From positions 1 to 26,634 of the IMG/VR virus record IMGVR_UViG_3300037189_013117: DNA of 26,634 bases; one strand, given 5' to 3'. Position 1 is the first letter of the stretch. Every line of letters starts with the position of its first letter. Shown one piece after another: positions 6,698 to 13,987 of this stretch. A program made the position numbers and the translations under genes. The notes beneath the pieces were generated by a model. It worked only from the letters and a program-made list of their open reading frames with translations. It had not been told where the DNA came from and made no database searches. The stretch comes from a virus.

Positions 6698-7590
6698 CAG
6701 TATCCGCAGCCCTCTTGCAGCGTGATTGAAGCGTATGGGCCAGTACCGATAGAGTTGACGGCGGCGACTTGGAAGCTTCCGGTGGAAGAAGTGGCCGCAG
6801 AACCGCCCGTGAAGCTGCCACCGGCAGGCCAGCTTGAGTTGCTTCCGCTTGTGGGGCTGACGAGCGTCGTCGGGCCGCTGCTGCCGATTCGCCACAGGTA
6901 GCCTGTAATCGCAGACCCACCGTTTGACGCTGGGGTGTTCCAAGCGACAGTGTTTTGCCCGCCGCAGGTCCAATACTCATTGTAGTTTCGCACGTTTGTC
7001 GGCGCGCTAGGGACGGTTGGAGTGCCCGCCGTCGGCGTCACCGCACTCGACGCCGCCGTGTAAGCCCCGGTGCCAACGGCATTCACCGCCGCCACGCGGA
7101 AACGCACTGCCTGTCCGTTGGTCAGTCCTGTCACAGTCGCAGTCGTCGCCGTCGATGCCGCCGCCGTGAACGTCGTCCATGTGGTGCCGCCGTCAGTGCT
7201 GTATTGCTCCCGGTAGTCTGAGACTGGAGCCTGCGATATAACGCCGGTCGGTGCCGTCCAAGAGAGTGACGCCGAGGCGTTGCCTGCTACAGCAGTGAGG
7301 CCGGTAGGGGCAGGAGGCAGAAAAAGATCCCAGCGAGAATCGCTGGCGGACAGCACTCCGCTAGAGATCGACAAGCCCGAGCCGACGCGAATGCCACCGA
7401 GCGTGCTTGAAGAAGCGGTCGGCAAGGTGTACGCCCCGCCGAGCGTCAGGGTGACTATGCTGCCATTCAAGTCCTTGACAAACAACTTGCCGTCCGTCCA
7501 GTTAACGGCGCACTCGTTGGTATCGAGGTCGCTCGTCGTTGGAACGGCACCGGCGCGGTATGACCGCTTGAGTTTCACTTTGTTTGGCAT
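6697..7590 (-). CDS. Tail fibre protein with two Fn3 domains (297 aa)
   Basis: The ATG gives MPNKVKLKRSYRAG, the same basic attachment module as in the gene at 3788-4495 (ECAVNWTDGKLFVKDLNG). Residues about 52-85 contain TLPTASSSTLGGIRVGSGLS, a phage-fibre linker. A first Fn3 domain spans about 92-185 and is very similar in protein sequence to the Fn3 of the gene at 974-2287 (both include TAPTGVI, QAPVSDY and VAAVNAVGTGAYTAAS). A second Fn3 domain spans about 193-297 and contains two cysteines (WTCGGQ and the final EGCGY) that could bond. There is no lectin domain. No clear Shine-Dalgarno sequence lies in the nine-base gap, so coupling is likely. Probably a fibre or linker subunit. Confidence 0.87.
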   Translation of the reverse strand: MPNKVKLKRSYRAGAVPTTSDLDTNECAVNWTDGKLFVKDLNGSIVTLTLGGAYTLPTASSSTLGGIRVGSGLSISSGVLSASDSRWDLFLPPAPTGLTAVAGNASASLSWTAPTGVISQAPVSDYREQYSTDGGTTWTTFTAAASTATTATVTGLTNGQAVRFRVAAVNAVGTGAYTAASSAVTPTAGTPTVPSAPTNVRNYNEYWTCGGQNTVAWNTPASNGGSAITGYLWRIGSSGPTTLVSPTSGSNSSWPAGGSFTGGSAATSSTGSFQVAAVNSIGTGPYASITLQEGCGY

Positions 7591-7599
7591 GGAGTGACG

Positions 7600-8649
7600 C
7601 TACCGTTCCGCTGTGAATGTGAATGAAAAGGGATAGCCGATGGGCACAATCGTCATTTCTTGCATTGGCGAAAGGTTTGTCGATGCGGTATATGTGTCAT
7701 TCGCAACGATGTTTAGCCCGCTGTCGCTGGTGACACGAACCGGGCCTCCGGTCACTGTTATGTAGAAACTGACTAAATGAGTGCCGCTTGTGTTTGCGGT
7801 CTTGATCGTTACAGAACCAGTTTGCGAGGTAGTGGTTCGCGTGACGACCAGCGGCGTTGACGAATCGCCAATGCCCGCCACGGTCGCGCCACCCGTGTTG
7901 GATGTTACCGACAGGAGCGCGGGGCCGAACGCTACGTAGCCAGAGTGCTGTGCGTATGACCCCTGACCGATTGCGTTCACAGCAGCAACTCGCAGATCGT
8001 AAAAACCAGACGCCAAGCCAGTGATCGTTGCGCTAGTTGCCGTTGAGGTGCCGTCAGAAACGGTTGTCCAAACAGCGGGGTTGCCGCCGTAATTATAAAC
8101 CTGCACCACATAATCCGTTATCGACGAACCTCCGTTTGAAGCTGGTGCCGTCCACGATAGCGTGATGCTGCTGTCACCTCGCACCGCAGACAGTCCTGTC
8201 GGCACTCCCGGCGCAGTCGGATTGACGCCTAGTAGCGATTCTCCGCTAGTCACACTGGCTGCGCTTTGCGCTGAAATCACGCAGCGATAGCGGTCGCCGT
8301 TATTCGCGGTAGTCAGTCCCGTCAGAGCAAGCGATGCGGAATTTCCGCCGGTCACGCTTGCCCAGCTTGAGCCGCTGAACCGTTGCCACTGGTAGGTGAG
8401 CGTTCCGGCAGGGCTTGCTGTTGCTGTGACCGAAATGGTCGCGGCACCCGAGACGGCAGAATGATCGGTAGGTTGCTGCGTGATTGTTATGGTCCGGTCG
8501 TAGACGAGCGTGCCGACATAATCGCCGCCGTCAACGTCGCCATTCGCAATGACGAGTTCCCACGAGTTGTTCCCGGCGTAGACATACTGACGCCCGTTCT
8601 GCGTCGATGTTGCGCCAATGGCTGGAGATGATGGAAATGAAAATGGCAT
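7600..8649 (-). CDS. Tail fibre protein: QNGR module, Ig-like and Fn3 domains (349 aa)
   Basis: The start is set at the ATG of MPFSFPSSPAIGATS because AAGGTG lies seven bases upstream; a TTG two codons earlier is too close to that site. Residues 1-32 form the N-terminal module shared with the genes at 974-2287 and 1-710. Residues about 52-143 look like a bacterial Ig-like domain (ITQQPTDHSAVSGAATISV, LTYQWQR, LTTANNGDRYRCVIS). Residues about 145-240 form an Fn3 domain (APGVPTGLSAVRGDSSITLSW, DYVVQVYN, GFYDLRVAAVNAIG). The remainder is a beta-rich C-terminal domain ending FSFTFTAER, of no recognised family. Surface adhesion as part of the fibre apparatus is inferred. Confidence 0.87.
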   Translation of the reverse strand: MPFSFPSSPAIGATSTQNGRQYVYAGNNSWELVIANGDVDGGDYVGTLVYDRTITITQQPTDHSAVSGAATISVTATASPAGTLTYQWQRFSGSSWASVTGGNSASLALTGLTTANNGDRYRCVISAQSAASVTSGESLLGVNPTAPGVPTGLSAVRGDSSITLSWTAPASNGGSSITDYVVQVYNYGGNPAVWTTVSDGTSTATSATITGLASGFYDLRVAAVNAIGQGSYAQHSGYVAFGPALLSVTSNTGGATVAGIGDSSTPLVVTRTTTSQTGSVTIKTANTSGTHLVSFYITVTGGPVRVTSDSGLNIVANDTYTASTNLSPMQEMTIVPIGYPFSFTFTAER

Positions 8650-8690
8650 GAGCAATCACCTTGCCGACTTCGTTTGAAGGTCGATTTGTA

Positions 8691-10907
8691 TTATGAGTCG
8701 GGGAACGCTGCCGTGGGCTTGGTAATAGTGCGAGCAATTCCCTTGGTTATGCGGACGTCATCGATATATCCCGACATGAATCTTCCGATGACAAGACGTC
8801 CATCTGTCCAGTTTTGTGAAGACGAATACGAAGCTCCAGATTGAAACCCGTCGATATACAATCTCATAGTGCCCGAGACGCGAGTGATAGCAATGTAATG
8901 CCAAGCATTCGGAGGCACCGAGCCGCCATTAATGACGGTCTGAGTGATGTCGTGGACAAAAATGCGAAGCACATTATCTTCAGCGTATTTGTATAGCGAA
9001 AATCCGCTGCCGCCGTTGTTCGTATCGAAAATGTTAATCTGTGACGCGGCACCTTGGTGATACAGCCAGAGTTCAACCGTAAAGTCACCACTTCCAAACG
9101 CAAAACTGGCCCCTGACGCTTCAAGTCGCGAGCTACCGTTGAAGTACGCCGACTTGCCGCCCCACTTCGATTCTGCGTCTGACTGAGTCGCGCTGATTGC
9201 CGTAATCTGATTTGCCGCCAAGCTGGAATCGATAAACGTGCTGCCGCTGCCGTCCGCGTGAAGGAGAAAGGTCACTGACGAGAAATTTGGATCGGTTGTC
9301 GGCGCAGGCGGGGGGTCGCCCACGACTGGCGTTGCCTGCCCGCTTCCCATCTCAACGTACACACTGCCAGACCACCGAAACATTCGACTCGCATCGGTGG
9401 CGATGTAGATCGTGCCACTGGCACCTGTCACGGGAAAACCCGTCACGTTCGCGGCCTCGAAGGTGTTCCCGCCGCCAGCCGCAGTCCACTGACCATCGCC
9501 ACGAAGGAACGTCGATGCTGAAGCGGTGCCCGAACTGCCAAGCTGGGCGAGCGTTATCGCCCCCGTGCGACCAGAAACGCTAGTCACCGGGCCGTACTTT
9601 GCAGCCTCCACAGCGAAGTCAGAGATGGTCGAGGCGGTCTGAGTTCCCGTGTGGTTAGACCTGACGGTCGCATCTACATTCGGCACGCTGCCAAGGCCCA
9701 CGTCCGACTTACTGACAACAACCGCGCCCACTCGCCCCGCCACGCTTTGGACTGGTGCCGCTGCTGCGGCCCTCGCCGTGGTGTGGTAGAGGTTGCTTCC
9801 TTCCGGCACGTCAGTCGTCGTTCCGGGCGAAGGTGAAATCTCAACGTACCCCGTCCCTGACCATCGATAAATTTTCCTCGTATCGACCGCCGTGTAAATC
9901 TTGCCAACATCATTTGTGGCAGGGAAGGCACTGAGCGTCGCGTACTCGATGATGTCGTCCACGAACGACGGGAGCATTGACGACGGCACGGTTCCGTTTA
10001 CAAGCGTTGCGTAGCTTCCTGCGGGCTGCTTGGTGTCCAGAGCAGTCTGCAAGCTGACGATGTCATTTATCGTGTGCAGATGGGTCGATGGAGTGAAGGT
10101 TGCAGGAATCCCTGTTAATGCACTGAATGCAATGAGGGGAGTGGCATGTACGTGGTCAGCACGCGACGCCCGGAAGGCCGACCCCGCGCTGGCTGCCCCA
10201 AGCGGCTGAGGAGTCTCGTCGGCGAGGTTCGCAACCGCATCTGCGCCGCGTGGGATGGTGAAGTTTAGGGTGACTGTGTTTCCGCTCGTTACTGTGTCGA
10301 TCTTTGCATTCGTGCCAGACGCACCAGTCGTCACTCCACCCACTTGGACTGTCATTAGCGGTCCGACTTCGCCCTGAATCCCCTGCGGCCCGCGAGGCAC
10401 GACGAAGGAAATTACTTGAGACGGCGATGTTCCGGTGATCGATATCGATGCAGTGGTCGCCGAGGTCGTCGCAACGCTTCCGACAGACAGAGAGTTGGCA
10501 GGCCCGGCTGGACCCACATTTCCCTGCGGGCCTTGCACGCCGGTCGCGCCTTGCGGCAACACGAGCGAGAGAGTCTGAGTCGTTCCTGTGCCGGTTAGTG
10601 TGGCGGCTGCTTCAGCACCAGTGACAACAGTCCCGATCTGGAGCTTTGCGACAGGTCCGACTTCGCCCTGAATCCCCTGCGGCCCGCGAGGCACGACGAA
10701 TGAGATCGTCTGCGACGGTGCTGTTCCGGAGATCGATATCGACGCCGTAGTCGCAGAGGTTGTCGCAACACTTCCTACAGACAGGACGTTAGCAGGCCCG
10801 GCTGGACCCACGCTACCCGTCGGACCCTGCGGACCCACAGCACCGCCCTGTGTGTAAGACAAGGCGATAGGTGCAGGAGGTGTGATGTTGACGACGACGT
10901 CAGCCAT
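8691..10907 (-). CDS. Large tail fibre protein: collagen-like repeats, shaft, C-terminal LamG lectin (738 aa)
   Basis: The ATG has GGAGA eight bases upstream and lies one base after the stop of the Ig-like gene. Residues about 20-40, 74-88, 118-137 and 170-184 hold short Gly-X-Y collagen-like segments (GPQGPTGSVGPAGPA, GPQGIQGEVGP) separated by beta repeats. One repeat unit (SVATTSATTASISI plus PRGPQGIQGEVGP) occurs twice with near-identical DNA. The shaft contains HVHATPL, HLHTINDIVSLQTALDTK and FLRGDGQW, all classical phage-fibre motifs. Two FPATG/FPVTG modules occur (DNA about 9838-9960 and 9350-9461). The last 190 residues form a LamG domain (FLLHADGSG, FTVELWLYH, WHYIAITRVSGTMRLYIDG, IDDVRITKGIAR). 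It is the longest fibre in the window and probably the main receptor-binding fibre. Confidence 0.9.
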   Translation of the reverse strand: MADVVVNITPPAPIALSYTQGGAVGPQGPTGSVGPAGPANVLSVGSVATTSATTASISISGTAPSQTISFVVPRGPQGIQGEVGPVAKLQIGTVVTGAEAAATLTGTGTTQTLSLVLPQGATGVQGPQGNVGPAGPANSLSVGSVATTSATTASISITGTSPSQVISFVVPRGPQGIQGEVGPLMTVQVGGVTTGASGTNAKIDTVTSGNTVTLNFTIPRGADAVANLADETPQPLGAASAGSAFRASRADHVHATPLIAFSALTGIPATFTPSTHLHTINDIVSLQTALDTKQPAGSYATLVNGTVPSSMLPSFVDDIIEYATLSAFPATNDVGKIYTAVDTRKIYRWSGTGYVEISPSPGTTTDVPEGSNLYHTTARAAAAAPVQSVAGRVGAVVVSKSDVGLGSVPNVDATVRSNHTGTQTASTISDFAVEAAKYGPVTSVSGRTGAITLAQLGSSGTASASTFLRGDGQWTAAGGGNTFEAANVTGFPVTGASGTIYIATDASRMFRWSGSVYVEMGSGQATPVVGDPPPAPTTDPNFSSVTFLLHADGSGSTFIDSSLAANQITAISATQSDAESKWGGKSAYFNGSSRLEASGASFAFGSGDFTVELWLYHQGAASQINIFDTNNGGSGFSLYKYAEDNVLRIFVHDITQTVINGGSVPPNAWHYIAITRVSGTMRLYIDGFQSGASYSSSQNWTDGRLVIGRFMSGYIDDVRITKGIARTITKPTAAFPDS
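10360..10406 (-). repeat. 47-bp direct repeat, copy 1, in the large fibre gene
   Basis: This segment is identical base for base to 10654-10700. It encodes VVPRGPQGIQGEVGP, a collagen-like junction. The copies are 294 bp apart (98 codons), so the reading frame is kept. This is consistent with a fairly recent in-frame duplication or gene conversion. Confidence 0.9.
10654..10700 (-). repeat. 47-bp direct repeat, copy 2, in the large fibre gene
   Basis: This is the identical partner of 10360-10406. Recombination between the two copies would delete or add exactly 98 codons of fibre shaft without a frameshift, which could alter fibre length. Confidence 0.9.
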
Positions 10908-10908
10908 A

Positions 10909-11259
10909 TCACGCGTCTCCCGGCGTCAGGGTTCCAGACAGTACGGTTCGAGTCACGACGCCCGGCCCAACCCAGCGAAAGTACCAACGAAGCCTGTCAG
11001 TAGTGCTGAGAGCGGCAGTCTGATTCTCTTGAAGAGAAAGGGTGAGCCTCCCGGCAGCAAGATCGATCGGCGTGATCGTGAACTGAGCCACCTCCTGAGT
11101 GCCAGTGATCACGCCGTTAGCAACGCTCGTGACCTTGTAGATGCTCGACGAGAACGTATAGCCCGCGAGGCTTATGTCCGCATCGACGGTGAACCAGAAT
11201 TCGTCCCCGCGTATGAATTGCAGATTTAAGTTTTGAGGCAGGAGGGCGTAGTCAGCCAA
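10909..11259 (-). CDS. Ig-like beta-sandwich virion protein, BppU-N-like, paralog (116 aa)
   Basis: I choose the TTG start giving ADYALLPQNLNLQFIRGDEF: GGAG lies seven bases upstream, and this point aligns with the start of the paralog at 4799-5125 (STVSQLPGQMNLAFKRANDF). A TTG six codons earlier lacks a ribosome site. The body alternates beta strands (AGYTFSSSIYKVTSV, VAQFTITPIDLAAGRLTLSL, RLRWYFRWVGPG) and ends TVLSGTLTPGDA. The resemblance to N-terminal domains of baseplate upper proteins suggests it anchors fibres to the baseplate. It sits directly upstream of the 738-residue fibre, just as its paralog precedes a smaller collagen-like gene. Confidence 0.82.
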   Translation of the reverse strand: MADYALLPQNLNLQFIRGDEFWFTVDADISLAGYTFSSSIYKVTSVANGVITGTQEVAQFTITPIDLAAGRLTLSLQENQTAALSTTDRLRWYFRWVGPGVVTRTVLSGTLTPGDA

Positions 11260-11260
11260 T

Positions 11261-11395
11261 TCACTTCTCCACTGCAAAGGAGGCGTAGGCGACAGTCACA
11301 GCGGCAGCGGCTTTCGGAGCCTCGACGTCCATTGCGTGCGGGTCCGCAGACAGAGACGTCAGAACTGCGGTGATCCAAGCCCAGAGTGCGGTCAT
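11261..11395 (-). CDS. Small hypothetical protein (44 aa)
   Basis: The ATG overlaps the TGA of the preceding 52-residue gene (ATGA) and has GGAGG seven bases upstream, so translation is well supported. The N-terminus is hydrophobic and Trp-rich (MTALWAWITAVLTSLSA). The rest is Ala/Val-rich with a few acidic residues (MDVEAPKAAAAV). It could be a membrane-inserted micro-protein and is the last of the run of small membrane genes before the fibre genes begin. No family is recognised. Confidence 0.7.
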   Translation of the reverse strand: MTALWAWITAVLTSLSADPHAMDVEAPKAAAAVTVAYASFAVEK

Positions 11396-11550
11396 TTCGA
11401 CACCTCCACGTGCTGCCGCTGAACGTCCAGACACCACGCCGCAGCTACAAACAGCGAGAACGGGGCGATGATCAACGCAACCACGTAAGTCCACCACGGG
11501 ACCGGGAAGCGAAACTCTTGGTTATTGATGCTGTAAATGTTTTCCTTCAC
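11392..11550 (-). CDS. Small single-pass membrane protein (52 aa)
   Basis: The GTG start lies one base after the stop of the preceding gene. Residues 1-17 are polar (KENIYSINNQEFRFPVP). Residues 18-41 form one clear membrane helix (WWTYVVALIIAPFSLFVAAAW), and a short polar tail follows (LDVQRQHVEVSK). Size and layout fit a holin, antiholin or other lysis accessory protein, but nothing specific identifies it. It lies in a run of seven membrane or hydrophobic genes that includes a papain-like protease. Confidence 0.75.
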   Translation of the reverse strand: MKENIYSINNQEFRFPVPWWTYVVALIIAPFSLFVAAAWCLDVQRQHVEVSK

Positions 11551-11551
11551 G

Positions 11552-11815
11552 TCACCACCCCTGACCGTGGTTCAAGACTTGATGTCCTTCGGCGTCGATG
11601 CGAGCGTGAACGATGTTGGCCTCTTGCGGCGGTCGCTCTGCGACCATCATCACCCAGAGAAAACCCTTCGCGACACGAGCGATGAACTTGAGAACTGGAC
11701 GATCTGGACGAGAAGGCTCAGGCCTGATCGGAGACGCTGGCGACGACGCGAGCCACCAGCCGATCGCGAGGCAGGCGAGACCAGCGATCACGATATTGCG
11801 GTCACTTACTTTCAT
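11552..11815 (-). CDS. Small membrane protein with Pro/Arg linker (87 aa)
   Basis: Two ATG codons are adjacent; I use the second (MKVSDRNIVIAG), which sits six bases from GGGAG, while the first is too close. The start overlaps the end of the protease gene. Residues 7-24 form a membrane helix (NIVIAGLACLAIGWWLAS). A Pro/Arg-rich linker follows (SPIRPEPSRPDRP), then an amphipathic or hydrophobic stretch (FIARVAKGFLWVMMVAERP) and a polar His-containing tail. A spanin-like or holin-like accessory role is conceivable; no family is recognised. Confidence 0.72.
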   Translation of the reverse strand: MKVSDRNIVIAGLACLAIGWWLASSPASPIRPEPSRPDRPVLKFIARVAKGFLWVMMVAERPPQEANIVHARIDAEGHQVLNHGQGW

Positions 11816-12905
11816 CATTTGCTCCCGGTTGCAGCCATCCGCCATGATCCAAGTCTCGATATGCGAATCCGTTGACGCCGCCGATCGCGAAAGAGTCACC
11901 TTGGGCGAGAATCGCCTCGACGTCTTTGCGTTCGATCCAGAAGCTGCCGTCAGGCTGATCGGAGGGGAGCTTCCCACCTGAGACCCAGCGGGTGCCCCAA
12001 GAGTTGAGGCATAAAGCACCGTCGCGTGGACGCTTCATTCCGTTCTCGGGAGCGTTGGCAGCGTGACGAATCGATACCAGAGTCATGCAATGCGACCACT
12101 GCCCGCCTCTTGGTAAAAATCCGTCCTCGTCTCTGACATTCGTCGCAGCGAAGCCAACGTTGGAACAGATTGGGACGCAATAACCCGACTCCAGTGCGGC
12201 ACACAACTCTTCCCACGTGGAGACTTGAGCCACCGCACGAGCCGTGTGCTTGTTGGCCTCCTTCGCGAGATCGAGGGGCACGCCGTAGGCACCCCACTGA
12301 CGAGTTAGAGGAATTGAATATGTGGTGAGGTCAACGCTTCCGTACTTCTGCTTGTACAGGATTCCGCCGATGCCCGGAGTCTTACACTTGCCAGACACCC
12401 AGCGGGCTGCGGCGGCACCATAACTTCCATCTGAAAATCCCGCGTTAGTAACAGGAGGCATTCTGCCTGCCGTTCTGCTTCCGCCATAAATCGCGCTAAC
12501 GTCGCATTCAAGCGGAGGATTCGGCAACTCGCCGGTCGCGTGATCCGTCGCTTGTCCGATATATGACGACACACCCCAGCCGAAGGCGACGCAAGAACCC
12601 ATCTGCCCTTGATTCCAAGCCTCGAACGGCGTTCCATACACCTTGCGGTGAGCCTGATCAGCATACCGATAGAGGTACACGTCCTTGCCCTTCGCCTTCT
12701 TCACGGCGTCTGCACCGGCCTGAGCGAACGTCGGCTCTTTCAGTTCACCGAGGAACTCCTTCAGGCCAGCCGGATTGGGCTGGTAACCGAAGTTGTTCTC
12801 CAGATGGTTCGCCAGACGGAACGTCGCCAGTTGCACGAGCGCGCCGATGAACGACACGACGATCACTGTGACGAGAGCCGAGATGGTGAGCTTACTTCGC
12901 GGCAT
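11802..12905 (-). CDS. Membrane-anchored papain-family (C1-like) cysteine peptidase (367 aa)
   Basis: I choose the ATG of MPRSKLTISAL (AAGGG nine bases upstream) over a GTG two codons earlier. Residues about 4-29 are a signal anchor (LTISALVTVIVVSFIGALVQLATF). The catalytic region is papain-like: NQGQMGSCVAFGWG gives the oxyanion Gln (Q99) six residues before the nucleophile Cys (C105), as in papain Q19/C25. GGQWSHCMTLVS supplies the His (H272), and LCLNSWGTRW supplies the Asn (N301). So all four active-site residues appear present, and an active enzyme outside the inner membrane is predicted. Known members cleave proteins. In this run of membrane genes it may attack host envelope proteins or act in lysis (inference). 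A host-derived morphogenetic or entry function is an alternative. Confidence 0.85.
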   Translation of the reverse strand: MPRSKLTISALVTVIVVSFIGALVQLATFRLANHLENNFGYQPNPAGLKEFLGELKEPTFAQAGADAVKKAKGKDVYLYRYADQAHRKVYGTPFEAWNQGQMGSCVAFGWGVSSYIGQATDHATGELPNPPLECDVSAIYGGSRTAGRMPPVTNAGFSDGSYGAAAARWVSGKCKTPGIGGILYKQKYGSVDLTTYSIPLTRQWGAYGVPLDLAKEANKHTARAVAQVSTWEELCAALESGYCVPICSNVGFAATNVRDEDGFLPRGGQWSHCMTLVSIRHAANAPENGMKRPRDGALCLNSWGTRWVSGGKLPSDQPDGSFWIERKDVEAILAQGDSFAIGGVNGFAYRDLDHGGWLQPGANDESK

Positions 12906-13353
12906 CAGCACAAGCCCTTGAGATGTCCTTCATCGCGGCGACCCACTTGGCTCGATCCGCAGGAGTCACAGGCCCGCCGTTGTCGCCGACGGTCTCGTCG
13001 AGGTAGGCGTGAATCGCTTCCCTGACCTTCGGCTGACGGGCACCGAGGCTCTCGCCACGTAGACGAGCCTCGCGAGCAGCGATCCTGAGATCATCGAACG
13101 CCACTCCCGTCTTCAGTCGAGGACTCGCAAGAGTTCCATCGTAGGCGATGATTTCGCCGATCTCTCCTGTGAGAGCCGATAGCATCTGGGCGTCGGAACC
13201 GGCGTCCGGGCCGATGAACAGGCCTCGAAGGACGAGGCCGTTAGGTGGCACTGGCCCCGGAGCGACGTCTTCTACGCCTCCGGAGAAAGCCCACAAGAGC
13301 AACGCGAGTGCAACGAGGCACCCGGCTGCGATCTGACGGTGAAGCAGAGTCAT
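12892..13353 (-). CDS. Single-pass membrane protein with extracytoplasmic domain (153 aa)
   Basis: The ATG overlaps the TGA of the gene upstream (ATGA), giving MTLLHRQIAAGC. Residues 8-23 form the membrane helix (GCLVALALLLWAF). A Pro/Gly linker follows (VAPGPVPPNG), then a soluble domain of about 110 residues containing LVLRGLFIG, IGEIIAYDGTLASP, DDLRIAAREARLRGESLG and a C-terminal helical segment (KWVAAMKDISRAC). The arrangement predicts export of the C-terminal domain. No family is recognised. It overlaps the papain-like gene by 14 bases, so the two are probably co-translated and may act together. Confidence 0.78.
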   Translation of the reverse strand: MTLLHRQIAAGCLVALALLLWAFSGGVEDVAPGPVPPNGLVLRGLFIGPDAGSDAQMLSALTGEIGEIIAYDGTLASPRLKTGVAFDDLRIAAREARLRGESLGARQPKVREAIHAYLDETVGDNGGPVTPADRAKWVAAMKDISRACADAAK

Positions 13354-13619
13354 TCCTTGTCGCTCCCAGCCACGAGACACAGGGTAAGTTCATTGATCGC
13401 AGCCTTCGCCTTGTCGTCGAGCGTCTCGGTCGCGATCAGGCGGCTTCGGACAGCGGCAAGGCTCTCGATCGCACTGCGGTAGCTCGGAGCCTTGGGTGGC
13501 TGCGGGATCGCGGGCACGTCGATCGACGGCAGAGGCACTGGCTTGACGGCAGCAGGCTTCGTGGACTCAGGCCACACGAGGAGAGCCACAGCCACGGCGA
13601 TGATGAGCAGGAAAATCAC
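13350..13619 (-). CDS. Single-pass membrane protein with Pro-rich linker (89 aa)
   Basis: A GTG overlaps the TGA of the upstream gene (GTGA), with GAGGG eight bases before it. The protein begins with a membrane helix (IFLLIIAVAVALLVWP) at residues 2-17. It continues with a long Pro/Lys/Val linker (KPAAVKPVPLPSIDVPAIPQ) and ends in a helical segment (SAIESLAAVRSRLIATETLDD). An N-anchor plus extended Pro-rich segment is also seen in spanins and TonB-like periplasm-spanning proteins. The assignment stops at this architecture; no homolog is recognised. Confidence 0.75.
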   Translation of the reverse strand: MIFLLIIAVAVALLVWPESTKPAAVKPVPLPSIDVPAIPQPPKAPSYRSAIESLAAVRSRLIATETLDDKAKAAINELTLCLVAGSDKE

Positions 13620-13987
13620 TTGGAAGCCCTCACGATCGGGATAAGAGACTCGACCACGCCGCCTGCCGCGAGCAGAACGATCGCTCGAAATGTCGGACGG
13701 GAAACAAGCCAGAAAGGCACGAAGTAAATTGGCACACACTTGTCGGCGACGGCGTCAAAAAGCGTTGCTACAGCGGCTACAGCCCAGATTTTCTTCTGCT
13801 CGCCGTCGGCGGGGATCGAGTCAAGTGCCGAAACGACAAGTCTCAGGAGCGACGTCGCAAGTTCCGCGAAGTCTCCGACACTGATGCCGTCCTTGGCGAG
13901 CGTTTTGGCGTGCGAAACATAGGCCTTGACCTTCTCGATCAGGCCCGGAGCGTCGTTCGCGGCAGTGATGGCGGAGTCTGCGACCAT
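13616..13987 (-). CDS. Putative membrane protein, holin-like candidate (123 aa)
   Basis: The ATG shares its first base with the stop of the preceding gene (TAATG). The N-terminal half is helical (LIEKVKAYVSHAKTLAKDG, ELATSLLRLVVSALDSI). The C-terminal half is hydrophobic with two or three segments (IWAVAAVATLFDAV, VPIYFVPFWLVS, AIVLLAAGGVVESLIPIV) and a short basic end. It is the first of the consecutive membrane genes. Size and topology would suit a holin, but no family is recognised and the membrane order is not certain. Confidence 0.75.
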   Translation of the reverse strand: MVADSAITAANDAPGLIEKVKAYVSHAKTLAKDGISVGDFAELATSLLRLVVSALDSIPADGEQKKIWAVAAVATLFDAVADKCVPIYFVPFWLVSRPTFRAIVLLAAGGVVESLIPIVRASK

